Of a DNA stretch of 38,929 nucleotides, positions 1 to 9,506 are shown piece by piece. The position numbers and the translations under genes were made by a program. Source of the stretch: Welwitschia mirabilis (taxonomy: Eukaryota > Gnetophyta > Gnetopsida > Welwitschiales). The stretch lies in assembly GCA_051453625.1 (NCBI GenBank), contig JBOZIK010000001.1, positions 45,591,728-45,630,656 of the forward strand, in the 5' to 3' direction. The notes under the pieces are model-generated. The model was given only the letters and a program-made list of their open reading frames with translations. It was not told the DNA's origin and did no database searches. Every line of letters begins with the position of its first letter. The first letter of the stretch is position 1.

Positions 1-154
1 TCAATAGAGCTCTACATTGCTTCTCATGGACATAGGATAAAAAGAGCCCAAACCACATAAATTTGTGGTGTTTCTCTTGTGTGCCTGTTGTTCCATTTTG
101 TTGAAGTACTTTCTTATTGTTGGGATTTGTAACAGCTGTTACACCTTATGAAAA

Positions 155-442
155 ATGTTATGGTCATTCTCCAAATATATCTCATTTCCAAACATTTGGA
201 TGCACTTGATATGTTTTAAACAAAGGGATGAATTTTGGAAAANNNNNNNNNNTTATGATTTGACTGACAAAAATGTGGTTGTGTTTGATAGTGTAACATT
301 TCATGAAAACGAATTTATTAATTTTGTGAGAGAATCAGCTAAACATGCAAAATCTATAGTTTTTGATGAAGCTTCTAATGATATTGAGCCCCAACATGAT
401 GAATCACAATCTTCTGAAAAAGAGAATGGAATTGACAATTAG
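155..442 (+). pseudogene. Copia integrase C-terminal tail, fragment
   Basis: The reading frame matches the part of a Ty1/copia polyprotein between the integrase core and the RT. It contains a YDLTDKNVVVFDSVTFHENE-like segment, equivalent to the usual stretch where relatives read 'K-x-x-x-S-R-D-V-x-F-x-E', followed by an acidic, Ser/Glu-rich linker. The catalytic integrase core itself is not in the window. Four residues are unknown because of the 10-N gap at 243-252. It ends at a TAG at 440-442, and the frame reopens a few bases later, so the original polyprotein probably ran on into the RT. Confidence 0.75.
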
Positions 443-451
443 CAAACAGTA

Positions 452-1539
452 GTGCATAATTCAGATCCTGCTATTCAAGGTAACAAAGATAAAAGCAGTC
501 CAATTTTTTCACGAGTTGCCCTAAACAATATCTTATCAACAAAAAGAAGGCAAACTACTTTGTTTTCTGAAGTTGAACCAAGAAATTATAGAGAAACATC
601 TCTAAATGAAAGCTTGATCAATGCGATGGAGGAAGAATTACTAATAATTGAGAAGAATCTGACATGGGAACTTTGTGAACTACTAGTAGGTAAAATTGCA
701 ATCAGTTTAAAATGGGTTTTTAGAATTAAAACAAATGCAGATGGATCTTTGAATAAGTATACACTAGATTGGTTATTTTGGGTTATCAGCAACAAGAAGG
801 AAATGATTATTTTGAGACATTTTCACCTATTACTAGAATGGAAATAGGTAGAATTTTCATTGCAATTGCCGCACAAAGGAAGTGGCCAATCTGGCAAATG
901 GATGGCAAATCAGCATTTTTGAATGGTTACTTGCAAGAAGAAGTATATGTGAAACAACTTTCTAGCTTTGGAATCATAGGTAAAGAAAATTGTGTTTTTC
1001 AACTGAAAAAGGTTTTATATGGTTTAAAACAAGCACCACAAGCTTGGTATGAACGTTTAGATGCATATCTATTAAAAAACCGATTTCAGAAATGTTTGGC
1101 AGAAGGAACCTTATACAGACTAGAAAAAAGGAGTGATTTATTGTTGCTTTTGTTTCATGTCGAAGACATGATATTTTGCAATAATTCATATCATTTGATT
1201 GCTTCATTTAAGAAAGCCATGAAGTCTGAATTTGAAATGACTAGTCTCGGTTTGCTAAATTACTTTTTGGGGATTGAAGTTCATCAAGGTAAACATTTTA
1301 CCACATTGTCTCAATATAACTATGCTGGTGAATTACTGAAGAAAATAAACATGCAAAATTGCAAACCTAGTAATGTGCCTATGTCTCCTAATTTGAGGAT
1401 TAGTAAAGATATTGTTAGTCCAAATTTTGATGGCACAAAATACAGATCTACAGTTGGTTCTTTACTTTGTTTGATAGCCACTCGTCCAAATATTCAATAT
1501 GCAGTTGGTGTTGTTGCTCAATTCTTGGAATTTGGTTAA
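452..1539 (+). pseudogene. Copia reverse transcriptase, frameshifted
   Basis: This is the RT domain (RVT_2 type) of the truncated copia element. The N-terminal half (452 to about 765) carries an 'AMEEEL...EKNLTWEL' start and 'KWVFRIKTNADGSLNKY'. A frameshift near 765-770 moves the frame, and the rest (769-1539) shows DYFETFSP, the A-motif region IWQMDGKSAFLNGYLQEEVYV, and LYGLKQAPQAWYERLDAYL. The catalytic motif, normally Y-V-D-D, reads H-V-E-D at 1156-1167, so one of the two metal-binding aspartates is replaced by glutamate. The frame ends with an early TAA at 1537-1539, just before the RNase H linker. The family call is secure; the copy is inactive. Confidence 0.9.
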
Positions 1540-2098
1540 TAAAAATATTGAGATATGTTGCTGGTAGTCTGCATTTTGGCTTATTGTATGGTAAACAAGA
1601 GTCACCTACCTTTCATGCCTACTATGATGCTGACTGAGAAGGTTTCCCAAATATTTTTAAAAGTACAACTGGTAGTGCATTCATGATTGGATGATTTTTT
1701 ATTACTTCGCTCTCTAAGAAGCAAAGTTTGGTTTCTCAATCTACTGCTGAATCTGAATATGTTGCAATGGCAGCTATAGTTCAATAGATCATGTGGCTTG
1801 TTAAATTGTTTCGTGATTTGAAATTTAAAATTTTCCCTCCAACTCCTATTTATAGTGACAGTAAAAGTGCAGTTTCTATTGCCCTAAATCCAACTATGCA
1901 TTAAAGAACTCAACACTTTGGTTTGAGATATCATTTTATTCATGATGTTGTTGCTAATGGTCAAATCAAAATTCTATTTGTTCAAGGCACAAATCAGTTT
2001 GCTGACATCTTCACCAAATCTCTCCCAACTAGAAGGTTCAAATTCATGCTACATTGTTTAAAAATACTTGACATTAGTGTCAAGGGGAAGAAAACATA
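1537..2098 (+). pseudogene. Copia RNase H domain, several stops
   Basis: Read in frame with the RT end, this gives 'RILRYVAGSLHFGLLYG', 'AYYDAD', 'SLSKKQSLVSQSTAESEYVAM', 'IYSDSKSAVSIA', 'LRYHFIHD' and 'ADIFTKSLPTRRF', the standard copia RNase H series with its acidic residues (DAD, STAESE, SDSKSA). It contains in-frame stops at the positions of DAD-W, MIG-x and IVQ-x and before the RTQH segment. Most of these are explained by TGG to TGA or TAG. It ends naturally at 2096-2098, shortly before the polypurine tract. Confidence 0.85.
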
Positions 2099-2154
2099 AT
2101 TTATAAAGATGTCCTAATCAGCAATGCTCTCCAGCTGGTTAGTGACCCTAATAT

Positions 2155-2167
2155 CAAGGGGAAATTT
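2155..2167 (+). other. Polypurine tract of the truncated copia element
   Basis: CAAGGGGAAATTT sits directly before the TG that opens the 3' LTR, the expected plus-strand primer site. A similar purine run (CAAGGGGAAG) lies in the end of the coding region near 2080. Confidence 0.7.
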
Positions 2168-2448
2168 TGTTGCATCTTGACTTAGTTCAATGTGTGACAT
2201 TAGGTTCACTCCTTAGTTTTTCCTATATTAGTTAGGGCTTTTTTGCCCCCCATCCTATCACATCATATATATTTACCATGTAGTTTTTAATTTCCTCCCA
2301 TAAAATTAAACCTTAGTTTAGGATTGGGTTCTTTTTTATCCTTTGTAACTTTACCCGAGCTTCCAACAACTCTTTTGGGTTAAGTCAAAAACATCAAAAG
2401 GAGAGGTTAATTTAAACTTCACACATTTTTTAGTTAGTTTTTACTACA
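2168..2448 (+). repeat. 3' LTR of the truncated copia element
   Basis: The segment opens with TGTTGCATC right after the polypurine tract and closes with TACTACA, giving TG...CA ends and a length of 281 bp. It includes an AT-rich TATATATT patch near 2267. The right boundary is inferred from the last plausible CA before the sequence turns into a (CT)n repeat; the matching 5' LTR is not in the window, so the end is not confirmed by alignment. Confidence 0.6.
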
Positions 2449-2467
2449 GGTGCCCAAGCCACCTTCC

Positions 2468-2517
<50 letters not shown>

Positions 2518-2541
2518 ATACAAACAAACCTACAGGTGCCC
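2444..2541 (+). repeat. (CT)n microsatellite bracketed by a 12-bp direct repeat
   Basis: A run of about 20 CT units occupies 2470-2511. The 12-mer CTACAGGTGCCC occurs on both sides, at 2444-2455 and 2530-2541. The left copy overlaps the last bases of the preceding LTR. The (CT)n produces long Ser-Leu or Arg-Glu open frames on the two strands; these are not genes. Confidence 0.85.
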
Positions 2542-4045
2542 TCTTTCTCATCGTGTTCTCTATAGNNNNNNNNNNNNNNNNNNNNGAAAATTCTTTGAGC
2601 AAGGCAAGGCATCATCACTAGGCATCACTGATACAGGAATTGCTTTGAAAATCCCTTCTTCAGTGACTTTGGCATGGATCCCCATCTGCACGGAGAAAAG
2701 GCCACTACAAAATAGGCAAATTGCAAGTTCAAACAAGAAGCAAAGGCCAAACCCTCCTTAGTTTCCAGATCGATGGCACTCCAAAAATAAAGAACAGATA
2801 GCCATGCAACTCAAGAACCCTTTCATGCAAATGAATACAAGAATGACAAAACACTGCCCATACTTCTATCTCCAACATCAAAATATGGTTCTAAATTGTG
2901 TTCTCCCAGCTAAAAATTCAGAATTCCTAATGCACAGCAAAGAAAAATTCTGTGCAAAAGGGGATCACCACAGGAAGCTCCTCGCTGACGCACCAGTATC
3001 TACCAAACAGGGTCACAGTAAGAAAAATCACGATTTTAGCAAGCACTAAGGACAACTTCAGCCTAAAGATAGATTTTTCTTAGCACCATCTACGCAAATT
3101 TGATGGATTCAATGTTTGACTATGTGCTTTGCTGGCAACGAACCACCATATCATGTGATTTGTTGATTTTTAGCTTTAAATTGACACCACACAAAACTCC
3201 ACATCTCTGATTTCCTTTCTTAGTCAATTCTATTTAAGAATGTTTGTCTGATCCTTAAATTTGTAAGCTCCTTACCTGTTTTATGTGTCATTGTAAGGAT
3301 AGTTAATTGTATTTTAAACCCCAAGATTGTAAATTTTGAGGGCATGAGTATCAAAAACGCCCTGTGCATTCCATTGATCCTCTCTTCTTGCTGAACAAGC
3401 ATGCACTTAAATCTTTGAGATTGGCAGCCCATCTGCTGCTTCATGAAGTTGATTCTTGTGTGAAGAATTGAAGGATATTTGATGAAGTGATTCACTCTTG
3501 AGATAAAATACACAAACACGATTCTTTGAGTTGAGTTTATTGCAAAAAGAATATTTATTTATTTCTGTACTCTGCTTGTATTTTCACATTTTGAAATATG
3601 TTCTGTCTTTTCAATGATTAGTCTTTCAATGACCAGTGCAGTTTTGAATGGAGAAAACTGTGATCTAAATATTTTGTTCCATTCATTATGTTCTATATTG
3701 AATTCCCTTGTGCAGTAATTTTGAGTGAGATATCATTAAAGACATGCTTTGGGTGTTAAAGGAAAGGAATTGAAATGTGTAAGGCATAGGATTTGAGGTT
3801 TTGAGTCATGCAGGTGATGTGAGTGAAAGCAGTGTTTTGTTATTCTACCTATAATGTTTGAAGCTATACTTGAGAAGAGCTATGTGGCATGCGTGTTTGA
3901 ATTCCAAAAACAATTTCAAATAATGTTCCTTTTCAGACTGTTCTAAAACATTTGGGTTTGGATTTCATTAATTGGTTGAAGTAAAATAATCTTTACTGAC
4001 TAATCCAACGATTAGTTTTGGTCCTTAGGCCACCATTGTCTCTTC
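2542..4045. other. No gene recognised between the two element blocks
   Basis: This stretch has a 20-N gap at 2566-2585 and no recognisable coding domain. Two patches on the minus strand look mildly coding-like: an open frame from an ATG at 2685 running left into the gap (begins MGIHAKVTEEGIFKAIPVSV), and one in 3220-3519 followed by a GTAAG donor-like site. Neither matches a family I know. The plus-strand frames at 2450-3049 are low-complexity or shadow frames. Confidence 0.4.
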
Positions 4046-4412
4046 ATTCTAAAGACCCCTCCCCTCCATCTTCCTTCGGCCTCTCGCTCCAGTCCTCCTT
4101 CACAGAATCCAGTTCCCCTAGTCTCCTGCATAGCCCTTTTTCAGTCAGTATCCTCCCTAAGTTGTTTCACCCTCAGACGGGTAGTTGTCAGATAAAATTA
4201 TCCTTCTTCAACTCCCTGTCCAGCTTTCGTCACCAAGGGCGTGATCATTTAGTTCCCATCATTACTCCAACTTCAGAAGAGTCCTAAAGTTGCATTAAAT
4301 CCTTAGGGCACACCAAAATCAAGTAAGCCTATCCACGACATTACACCACGACACGAGTACTAGCCCAGGGATCTTAACTGGTACCTAATTTCCTACGGAA
4401 AAGAATTTACAT
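4046..4412 (+). repeat. Left gypsy LTR remnant
   Basis: The sequence from AGACCCCTCCCC to TTTACATCA matches 20716-21390 over most of its length: same CT-rich start, the 'ATCATTACTCCAACTTCAGA' block, and the 'GGTACCTAATTTCCT' block. It lacks about 220 bases present in the right copy (roughly 21020-21240), so it is internally deleted, and its upstream part is absent. About ten bases after its end comes TCTGGCACTTGAAGGAGGGC, a possible decayed primer-binding site. The LTR assignment is an inference from the repeat and its position. Confidence 0.55.
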
Positions 4413-5340
4413 CATGAAGTTTTTTCTGGCACTTGAAGGAGGGCATGAATAGCTATACTAGCTTATCGTTATAGAACTTCTCAGCAAAAGAAGAAGAAGG
4501 CTCTTGATGAATCGCTTCAAGACTTCCTTCCTAAAGGTTCATCATCCAAAGAGTCTTCCATTAAAATCTCATTTTCTATCCCATCGCCATCTCCAGTTAC
4601 ATGTTCTTGACCCAAGACCCCTATTTCCCCTCTTCCTATATCTGTTACAGGTAGCCTAGCCACTCTAATTCATCCTATTCACTACCTTGCCCCCTGGAAT
4701 ATCCCAATGGCCAATCTGCAACTTGCCTATATTAGAACAATTTCCCTAACTATAATCCTCTCCCCGTTGAGCATAATAAATTTGTACAAACTTGGAGTCT
4801 CCATGCCTCCTTGGCCCCTAAAGATGACATTACAACCTTCACAAAAGGACCCTGTTTCTTGGGAGTCAATCAGGATGATGTAGCCTGCCAACTGTTCCTC
4901 TTCTACCTCAAAGGGGAGGCTGAGCTTTGGTATCTACGTCTTCCTCCCAACTCCATCAACTCCTCGAATGAGCTTATCCAGGTCTTTCTTCACCAATTTG
5001 GAGCATAAAGGGACCCAAAGACCTTGTACCAGTATTTTGCCACCATCAAGAAGGAGCATACAAAGATTGTTCGGGCTTTCAACAGCAGATTCCAAGTCAT
5101 CTATGACCAACTTCCGATTCAATACAAACTATCTACCTCCCAGGTCATGGTCGTGCAGAAGGCGGCCTTAGATGGCATGGCCTGTTTCTTCCTAAAGCAA
5201 AGACCTAACCTTAGTGACCTTTAGGACCTCATAAATGAAGCCATCTGCTTGGAAAGGTTAATGCCCATCATACCTTCTGGACGTCCTAATCTTATTTAGC
5301 TCCTACATTCAGACCTCCCTTCTTACCGTTAGCTAGAACT
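4413..5340 (+). pseudogene. Gypsy Gag (retrotransposon gag domain)
   Basis: From about 4769 the frame gives 'EHNKFVQTWSLHA', then FLGVNQDDVACQLFLFYLKG, 'EAELWYLRLPPNSI', 'QVFLHQFG', and after a TAA stop at 5006-5008 'RDPKTLYQYFATIKKEHTKIVRAFNSRF' and 'QAALDGM'-like text. This order, with 'A-x-x-W-x-x-L-P-P-x-S-I' followed by 'F-x-x-x-F', is the Retrotrans_gag fold of Ty3/gypsy capsid proteins. More stops follow (for example at 5222). There is no credible ATG. The stretch from 4413 to 4768 is the untranslated leader and degraded N-terminus. A 100-N gap cuts it off at 5366. Confidence 0.8.
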
Positions 5341-5365
5341 TGTTTGATTTGGGTATCATAGGGAA

Positions 5366-5465
5366 NNNNNNNNNNNNNNNNNNNNNNNNNNNNNNNNNNN
5401 NNNNNNNNNNNNNNNNNNNNNNNNNNNNNNNNNNNNNNNNNNNNNNNNNNNNNNNNNNNNNNNNN
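5366..5465. other. Assembly gap (100 N)
   Basis: Exactly 100 unknown bases, a conventional unknown-size gap. It separates the Gag fragment from the 290-bp duplicated protease island. Confidence 0.95.
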
Positions 5466-5755
5466 CCAAGGAATAAGTTGTTTGTGGCCCATTTGTCCTT
5501 AGACCATTAAGATAGAGACTCCTCTAAAGATTAATGTGGCTGAGTTGGAAGCTAAGACCACCATTTTACAACGAAGAAGAAAGTACCTCCCTTCCTTATT
5601 ACATTAAGGATATTTGGAAACAATGTCCCTGACTGCCTTATAGACTCAAAAGCCTTGGCCAACACCCTCCCCTTTGAAGTTTGCAAAATAATTAAGACCC
5701 TTTGAATGCCTATATCTTCTCTGATTACCCCCACATATGGCTTCCCTAGAAAGGA
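5466..5755 (+). pseudogene. Gypsy protease fragment, isolated duplicate contig
   Basis: This 290-base island lies between two 100-N gaps and is a near-copy of 6923-7213. It encodes 'IKTPLKINVAELEAK' and, after a one-base indel, LRIFGNNVPDCLIDSKALAN with 'LPFEVCK'. The usual aspartic-protease triad D-S/T-G reads D-S-K-A here, and the same change is in the other copy. Because the island is so short and flanked by placeholder gaps, it is more likely a misplaced or allelic contig than a true tandem copy. Confidence 0.75.
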
Positions 5756-5855
5756 NNNNNNNNNNNNNNNNNNNNNNNNNNNNNNNNNNNNNNNNNNNNN
5801 NNNNNNNNNNNNNNNNNNNNNNNNNNNNNNNNNNNNNNNNNNNNNNNNNNNNNNN
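5756..5855. other. Assembly gap (100 N)
   Basis: Exactly 100 unknown bases after the duplicated protease island. Confidence 0.95.
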
Positions 5856-6922
5856 TTCATCTTTATTTCAACATTTTTGAAATCCCTAACTATTATATTT
5901 TAGAAACTTATCCTTGTATTTTAACCTCCACCTAACATCAGTCCTCTCCCCATCTCTAATCCTTTTAATCCTCGTAACCCCTGTTTGTCCTGGCCTCCAC
6001 AATTGCCACCACCCACCACCACTTCTTCACAAACCTTTTTCTTTCTCTCTCTTCCTTCTGCTCTTGTACTTGACCCTCAATATTCATCTTAATCTCCTCT
6101 TTCTCACCGACCTCTAAATCCCATCCTAGCTCACCAGAATAAATCTTCCAAGAATGAAGTTGTTTCCAATTCTGAGAGTACTTCAGAGATGGAACCACTT
6201 GGAAGGATGTTGAGAAAGTTGATGTAGAACATGGACCATTTGAAGATTTCTTAATAAAGCAAAGCATAGCCATAGGATGAAAGAGTAGGAGGAAAGTAGA
6301 ATCCTAACCTTTCTCGAGATCCTAAGCAGCCTTGAGGTTAGAGCAATAAAGAAGATTCAATTTGGTAAATACTCAAGACTTCTACCCATTCCATAATATG
6401 ACCAATCATCCTAAGGGTAACTGCCAGGATATAACCTCAAGATGTAGGAGATCATCAAGGTATAACATCACTCTTCCTCTTCCTCCCACTAAGAAAGAAC
6501 CTCTCACTTTGAGATTGCAGACCCTATAGGAGAAGTCAATGCGGTAATCCCAAATGAAAGTGAAAATGAGCTGCTTCACCCCCTCGAGGATGCTACAGTC
6601 CTATAGACATCTATCTATACCAAGAAGCCTAGGGCTCTCAATAAAGAAGCCATGGAACTCAAACCTAACCCTAGTTCTAATAAGAGTAAAGGAAGAAGGA
6701 GTACCTGACCACCTCTAGGAATCCTACTCCACCAAACCAAAATGCCACTAATGTGGCCCCTCTTTCTTCTATGGATGACAGATGCCAGACCTCGGTTCCT
6801 AAGATTTCCAAGCTGCAAGGAGAAGAAAGGAAGAGAGCTACTCTTTCCTATCATGGGTTGAGGACTTGAAGAAGTGTAAAGCCAACCTTTCCATCTTCCA
6901 TGTCCTACAACTCAACCTGGGT
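5856..6922 (+). pseudogene. Decayed gypsy Gag C-terminus / linker
   Basis: Only the last part is recognisable: near 6840-6960 one frame reads 'FLSWVEDLKKCKANLSIF' and 'LGQRNKLFVAHLSL', which resembles the segment just before the protease in related plant gypsy polyproteins. The rest is pyrimidine-rich or full of stops in all frames. The open frames on the minus strand here (for example 5965-6273) show no family features and are taken as shadows. Confidence 0.5.
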
Positions 6923-7260
6923 CAGAGGAATAAGTTGTTTGTGGCCCATTTGTCCTTAGACCATTAAGATAGAGACTCCTCTAAAGATTAATGTAGCTGA
7001 GTTGGAAGCCAAGGCCACCATCTTTACAGCGAAGAAGAAAGTACCTCCCTTCCTTATTACATTAAGGATATTTGGCAACAATGTCCCTGACTGCCTTATA
7101 GACTCAAAAGCCTCAGCCAACACCCTCCCCTTTGAAGTTTGCAAAACGATTAAGACCCTTTGAATGCCTATATCTTCTCTGATTACCCCCACATATGGCT
7201 TCCCTAGAAAGGAGTTCCTAACCAGACCCAAATAGAAAAAGAGTCCTACCTAAAATACAA
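6923..7260 (+). pseudogene. Gypsy aspartic protease domain
   Basis: This is the second and contiguous copy of the protease region. It reads 'PPFLITLRIFGNNVPDCLID', then S-K-A where the active-site D-S/T-G is expected, then 'NTLPFEVCKTIKTL' and a TGA. The shape 'C-L-I-D-S-x-A-x-A-N-x-L-P' is the usual one for plant gypsy proteases, which process the polyprotein. Loss of the glycine after Asp-Ser and the in-frame stops mean it is not functional. It continues into 'EKESYLKYNVAVYGAEVANL', a linker leading to the RNase H-like domain. Confidence 0.75.
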
Positions 7261-7760
7261 TGTGGCAGTATATGGAGCAGAAGTAGCTAATCTAGAAGAT
7301 ATTTTCCTTTCTAAGCATCTCCCAACCAAACTTGGTCTATCTTCTTTGATGAGGCTCCCAATGTCAAAGGAAAAGGAGTAGGCATGGTGTTGCAACCACC
7401 AGACGAACTATCTCTCAAGAGAGATTTTAGGTTATAATTTTCATCCTCCAACAAGGCTACTGAGTATGAGGCCCTTGTCCAAGCCTTGAAGCTAGCTCTG
7501 GTGATGAAAGTGAAGAAAGCCCAAATTTATGGAAATTCAAAGCTAGTCATCACCTAGATCAAAGGAGACTACCAGGCCCACAAACCCGCTTCTGAAGGAA
7601 TATAAGGAGAGTTTTGGATCTTCTAGACCAATTTGAAGAGTGCTCCCTCTCCTAGATTTCAAGAAAGAAGAATTTGTTGGCTGGTAAAGTTACAGCATCC
7701 ACCACAGTGGGAGCAGCCATCAATGACCTCGAACTCACAGATCCTCAAATCCTCCCTCTA
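7261..7760 (+). pseudogene. Archaeal-type RNase H domain placed before the RT
   Basis: From 7333 the frame reads WSIFFDEAPNVKGKGVGMVL, then after a TAA 'NKATEYEALVQALKLALVMK', 'KAQIYGNSKLVIT', a TAG, 'IKGDYQAHKP', and further on 'DLLDQFEECS', 'RKKNLLAGK'. This is the RVT_3 / archaeal-type RNase H pattern: first Asp in FFDEA (7348-7350), Glu in TEYEAL, and the third acidic position in G-D-S, here changed to G-N-S. The end matches the 'N-x-x-A-D-x-L-A' close of the fold in degraded form. It sits between protease and RT, whereas the classical extra RNase H of Tat-type elements lies after the RT. A tail with 'LSERSVLDNVKQFQVFKGD' follows. Confidence 0.7.
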
Positions 7761-8062
7761 TCAGAAAGGTCAGTCCTAGATAACGTTAAGCAATTTCAAG
7801 TCTTTAAGGGAGACAATCAGATCCTCCACTTCACAACCAGGAGGAGTTCAAAAAACAATCCACAGGTGAAAAAGAAGACTCGGAGAAGGATGGCCATTTC
7901 ATGGAAGACATAGTCCTCTAGCTTTGCTACAACAAGATCTCAGCCAAATTCATTTAGCTAGACAGGTTTTTCACATAGAGTTGGATCTTCCTTTCCTACC
8001 CAAATGCTTAGATAGGAAGATAGAAAAAGTGAACCTAAATTCTCCACAATAATCCAAGATCA

Positions 8063-9406
8063 TCAAGATCGAGAAAATTTGCAACCCCTAAAAAAGGAAT
8101 ATCATCCTGGCTCTTTGTCAAGAGCTCAAGGATGTCTTTGCTTGATCGTATGAAGGTCTCAAAGGATTCAACTTGGACATTCTCAAACATACCATAACAC
8201 TCAAGGAGAATATCGACCCCTTCACTAGAAGCAAAGAAGAGTGAACCCAGTTTTAGAGCCTCTAATCAGAAAAGAGCTAAGCAAGCTCCTCCAGCTAAGA
8301 ATCACTTACCCCATCAAGCACACCATCCAGATGGCTAACCTAGGCCCTATCAAAAAGAAAACTAGCCAGATCAGGAATTTGAGCAATGCCTCTCTGAAAG
8401 ACGATTATCTGACTCCCACCATGGATGAGATCTTGGAGAAGGTATCTCGAGCTAGGATGTTCTCTTTTCTGGATGGTTTCTCCAGATACAATCAGATTCA
8501 AGTTGCAAGCCCTAATAAAATTAAAATAACTTTGACCACCAAATGAGGAACCTACACCTATAAGAGAATGCCATTTGGACTAATCAATTTAGAAGCCACT
8601 TTCCAAAGAATGACTGAGCACACCCTAGCAAGATTGATTGGGAAGTGTGTCGTTGTCTACTTAGATGACATCACTATCTACTCAGGTAGGAGGGCTGACC
8701 CATGTTACAAATTTAAGAAAGATGTGCCAGTGGTTTAGGAAGTCTGGGGTCTCCCTCAATCCAAAGAAAAGCATCATTGTTGTCTCTTCCGATAAGTTGT
8801 TGGGTTACCTAGTCTCAGATCAGGGCATGGGAATAGACCCTAAGAGAATTCAAGCTATTCAGAAGATCCCTCTACCCAAGTCCCTTAAAGAGCTCCATTC
8901 TTCCATGAAGAAAATCAGCTTGGTTCAGTATTTCATTTCTAGATTTGCAAACATAGTAACCCCCGTCATGCCACTTTTAAAGAAAGATGCCCCATTGTAT
9001 GGACTCCCAAAGTAAAGAAGGCTTTTGAGTTGATCAAGAAAGTGATAGTTGTCTTACCCCTGCTTGGTCTGCCCAGACTTTACCATGGAATTCTATATCT
9101 ATGCCTATGCCTCAAATGCTGCAGCAACAGTTGTCCTCACCTAGCATTTCACAAACCTAAAAGATGGGTATGGGGAGTGCCCAGTCTCCTCTACGAGCAA
9201 AAAATTCAAGGATGCAGAGCTATCATATCACCACTTGGAATAACAAGTCATTGCCCTTGTGAAAACTCTCAAAATGTTTCGTCACTACATCCTGTGAACC
9301 AAGGTACGGGGCAAAGTAACGTAGCCAATAGCCACGAGCCTCCTAGAAGAGACAGACACCAACCTTAGAAGAGTGAAGTAGATCTCCAAGCTACAAAAAT
9401 ATGACC
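8063..9406 (+). pseudogene. Gypsy reverse transcriptase and RNase H, copy A
   Basis: The segment starts with 'LCQELKDVFA', 'SYEGLKGFNLDILKHTITLK', then (8241-8546) 'ELSKLLQLRITYP', 'SLKDDYLTPTMDEILEKV', 'SFLDGFSRYNQIQ', 'KITLTTK', a TGA where relatives have Trp, 'GTYTYKRMPFGL', 'ATFQRMTEH', and the catalytic 'VVYLDDITIYSG' (Y-L-D-D intact). The thumb and connection follow (8665-9015: LGYLVSDQGMGIDPKRIQAI), then an RNase H patch 'FTMEFYIYAYASNAA', 'SKKFKDAELSYHHLE', 'QVIALVKTLKMFRHYIL'. At least three frame changes and several stops make it a pseudogene. A 100-N gap follows immediately and then the whole segment repeats as copy B. Confidence 0.9.
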
Positions 9407-9506
9407 NNNNNNNNNNNNNNNNNNNNNNNNNNNNNNNNNNNNNNNNNNNNNNNNNNNNNNNNNNNNNNNNNNNNNNNNNNNNNNNNNNNNNNNNNNNNNN
9501 NNNNNN
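9407..9506. other. Assembly gap (100 N) between two RT copies
   Basis: Exactly 100 unknown bases, bounded on the left by the end of RT copy A and on the right by the start of copy B. Confidence 0.95.

Larger units (their letters stand above)
1..2448 (+). mobile_element. Truncated Ty1/copia retrotransposon, 3' part
   Basis: This is the 3' portion of a Ty1/copia element, running off the left edge of the window. In order it holds an integrase tail, a reverse transcriptase, an RNase H, a polypurine tract (2155-2167) and a 3' LTR (2168-2448). The order integrase before RT identifies Ty1/copia rather than Ty3/gypsy. The coding part is broken by at least one frameshift and several stops, so the copy is dead. 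A 10-N gap lies at 243-252. The 5' LTR, gag and protease would be to the left of the window, so the element's age cannot be judged from LTR divergence here. Confidence 0.9.

Noticed and set aside
2450-2761. 103-codon frame with a Ser-Leu repeat
   Set aside because: It is the translation of the (CT)n microsatellite plus a gap.
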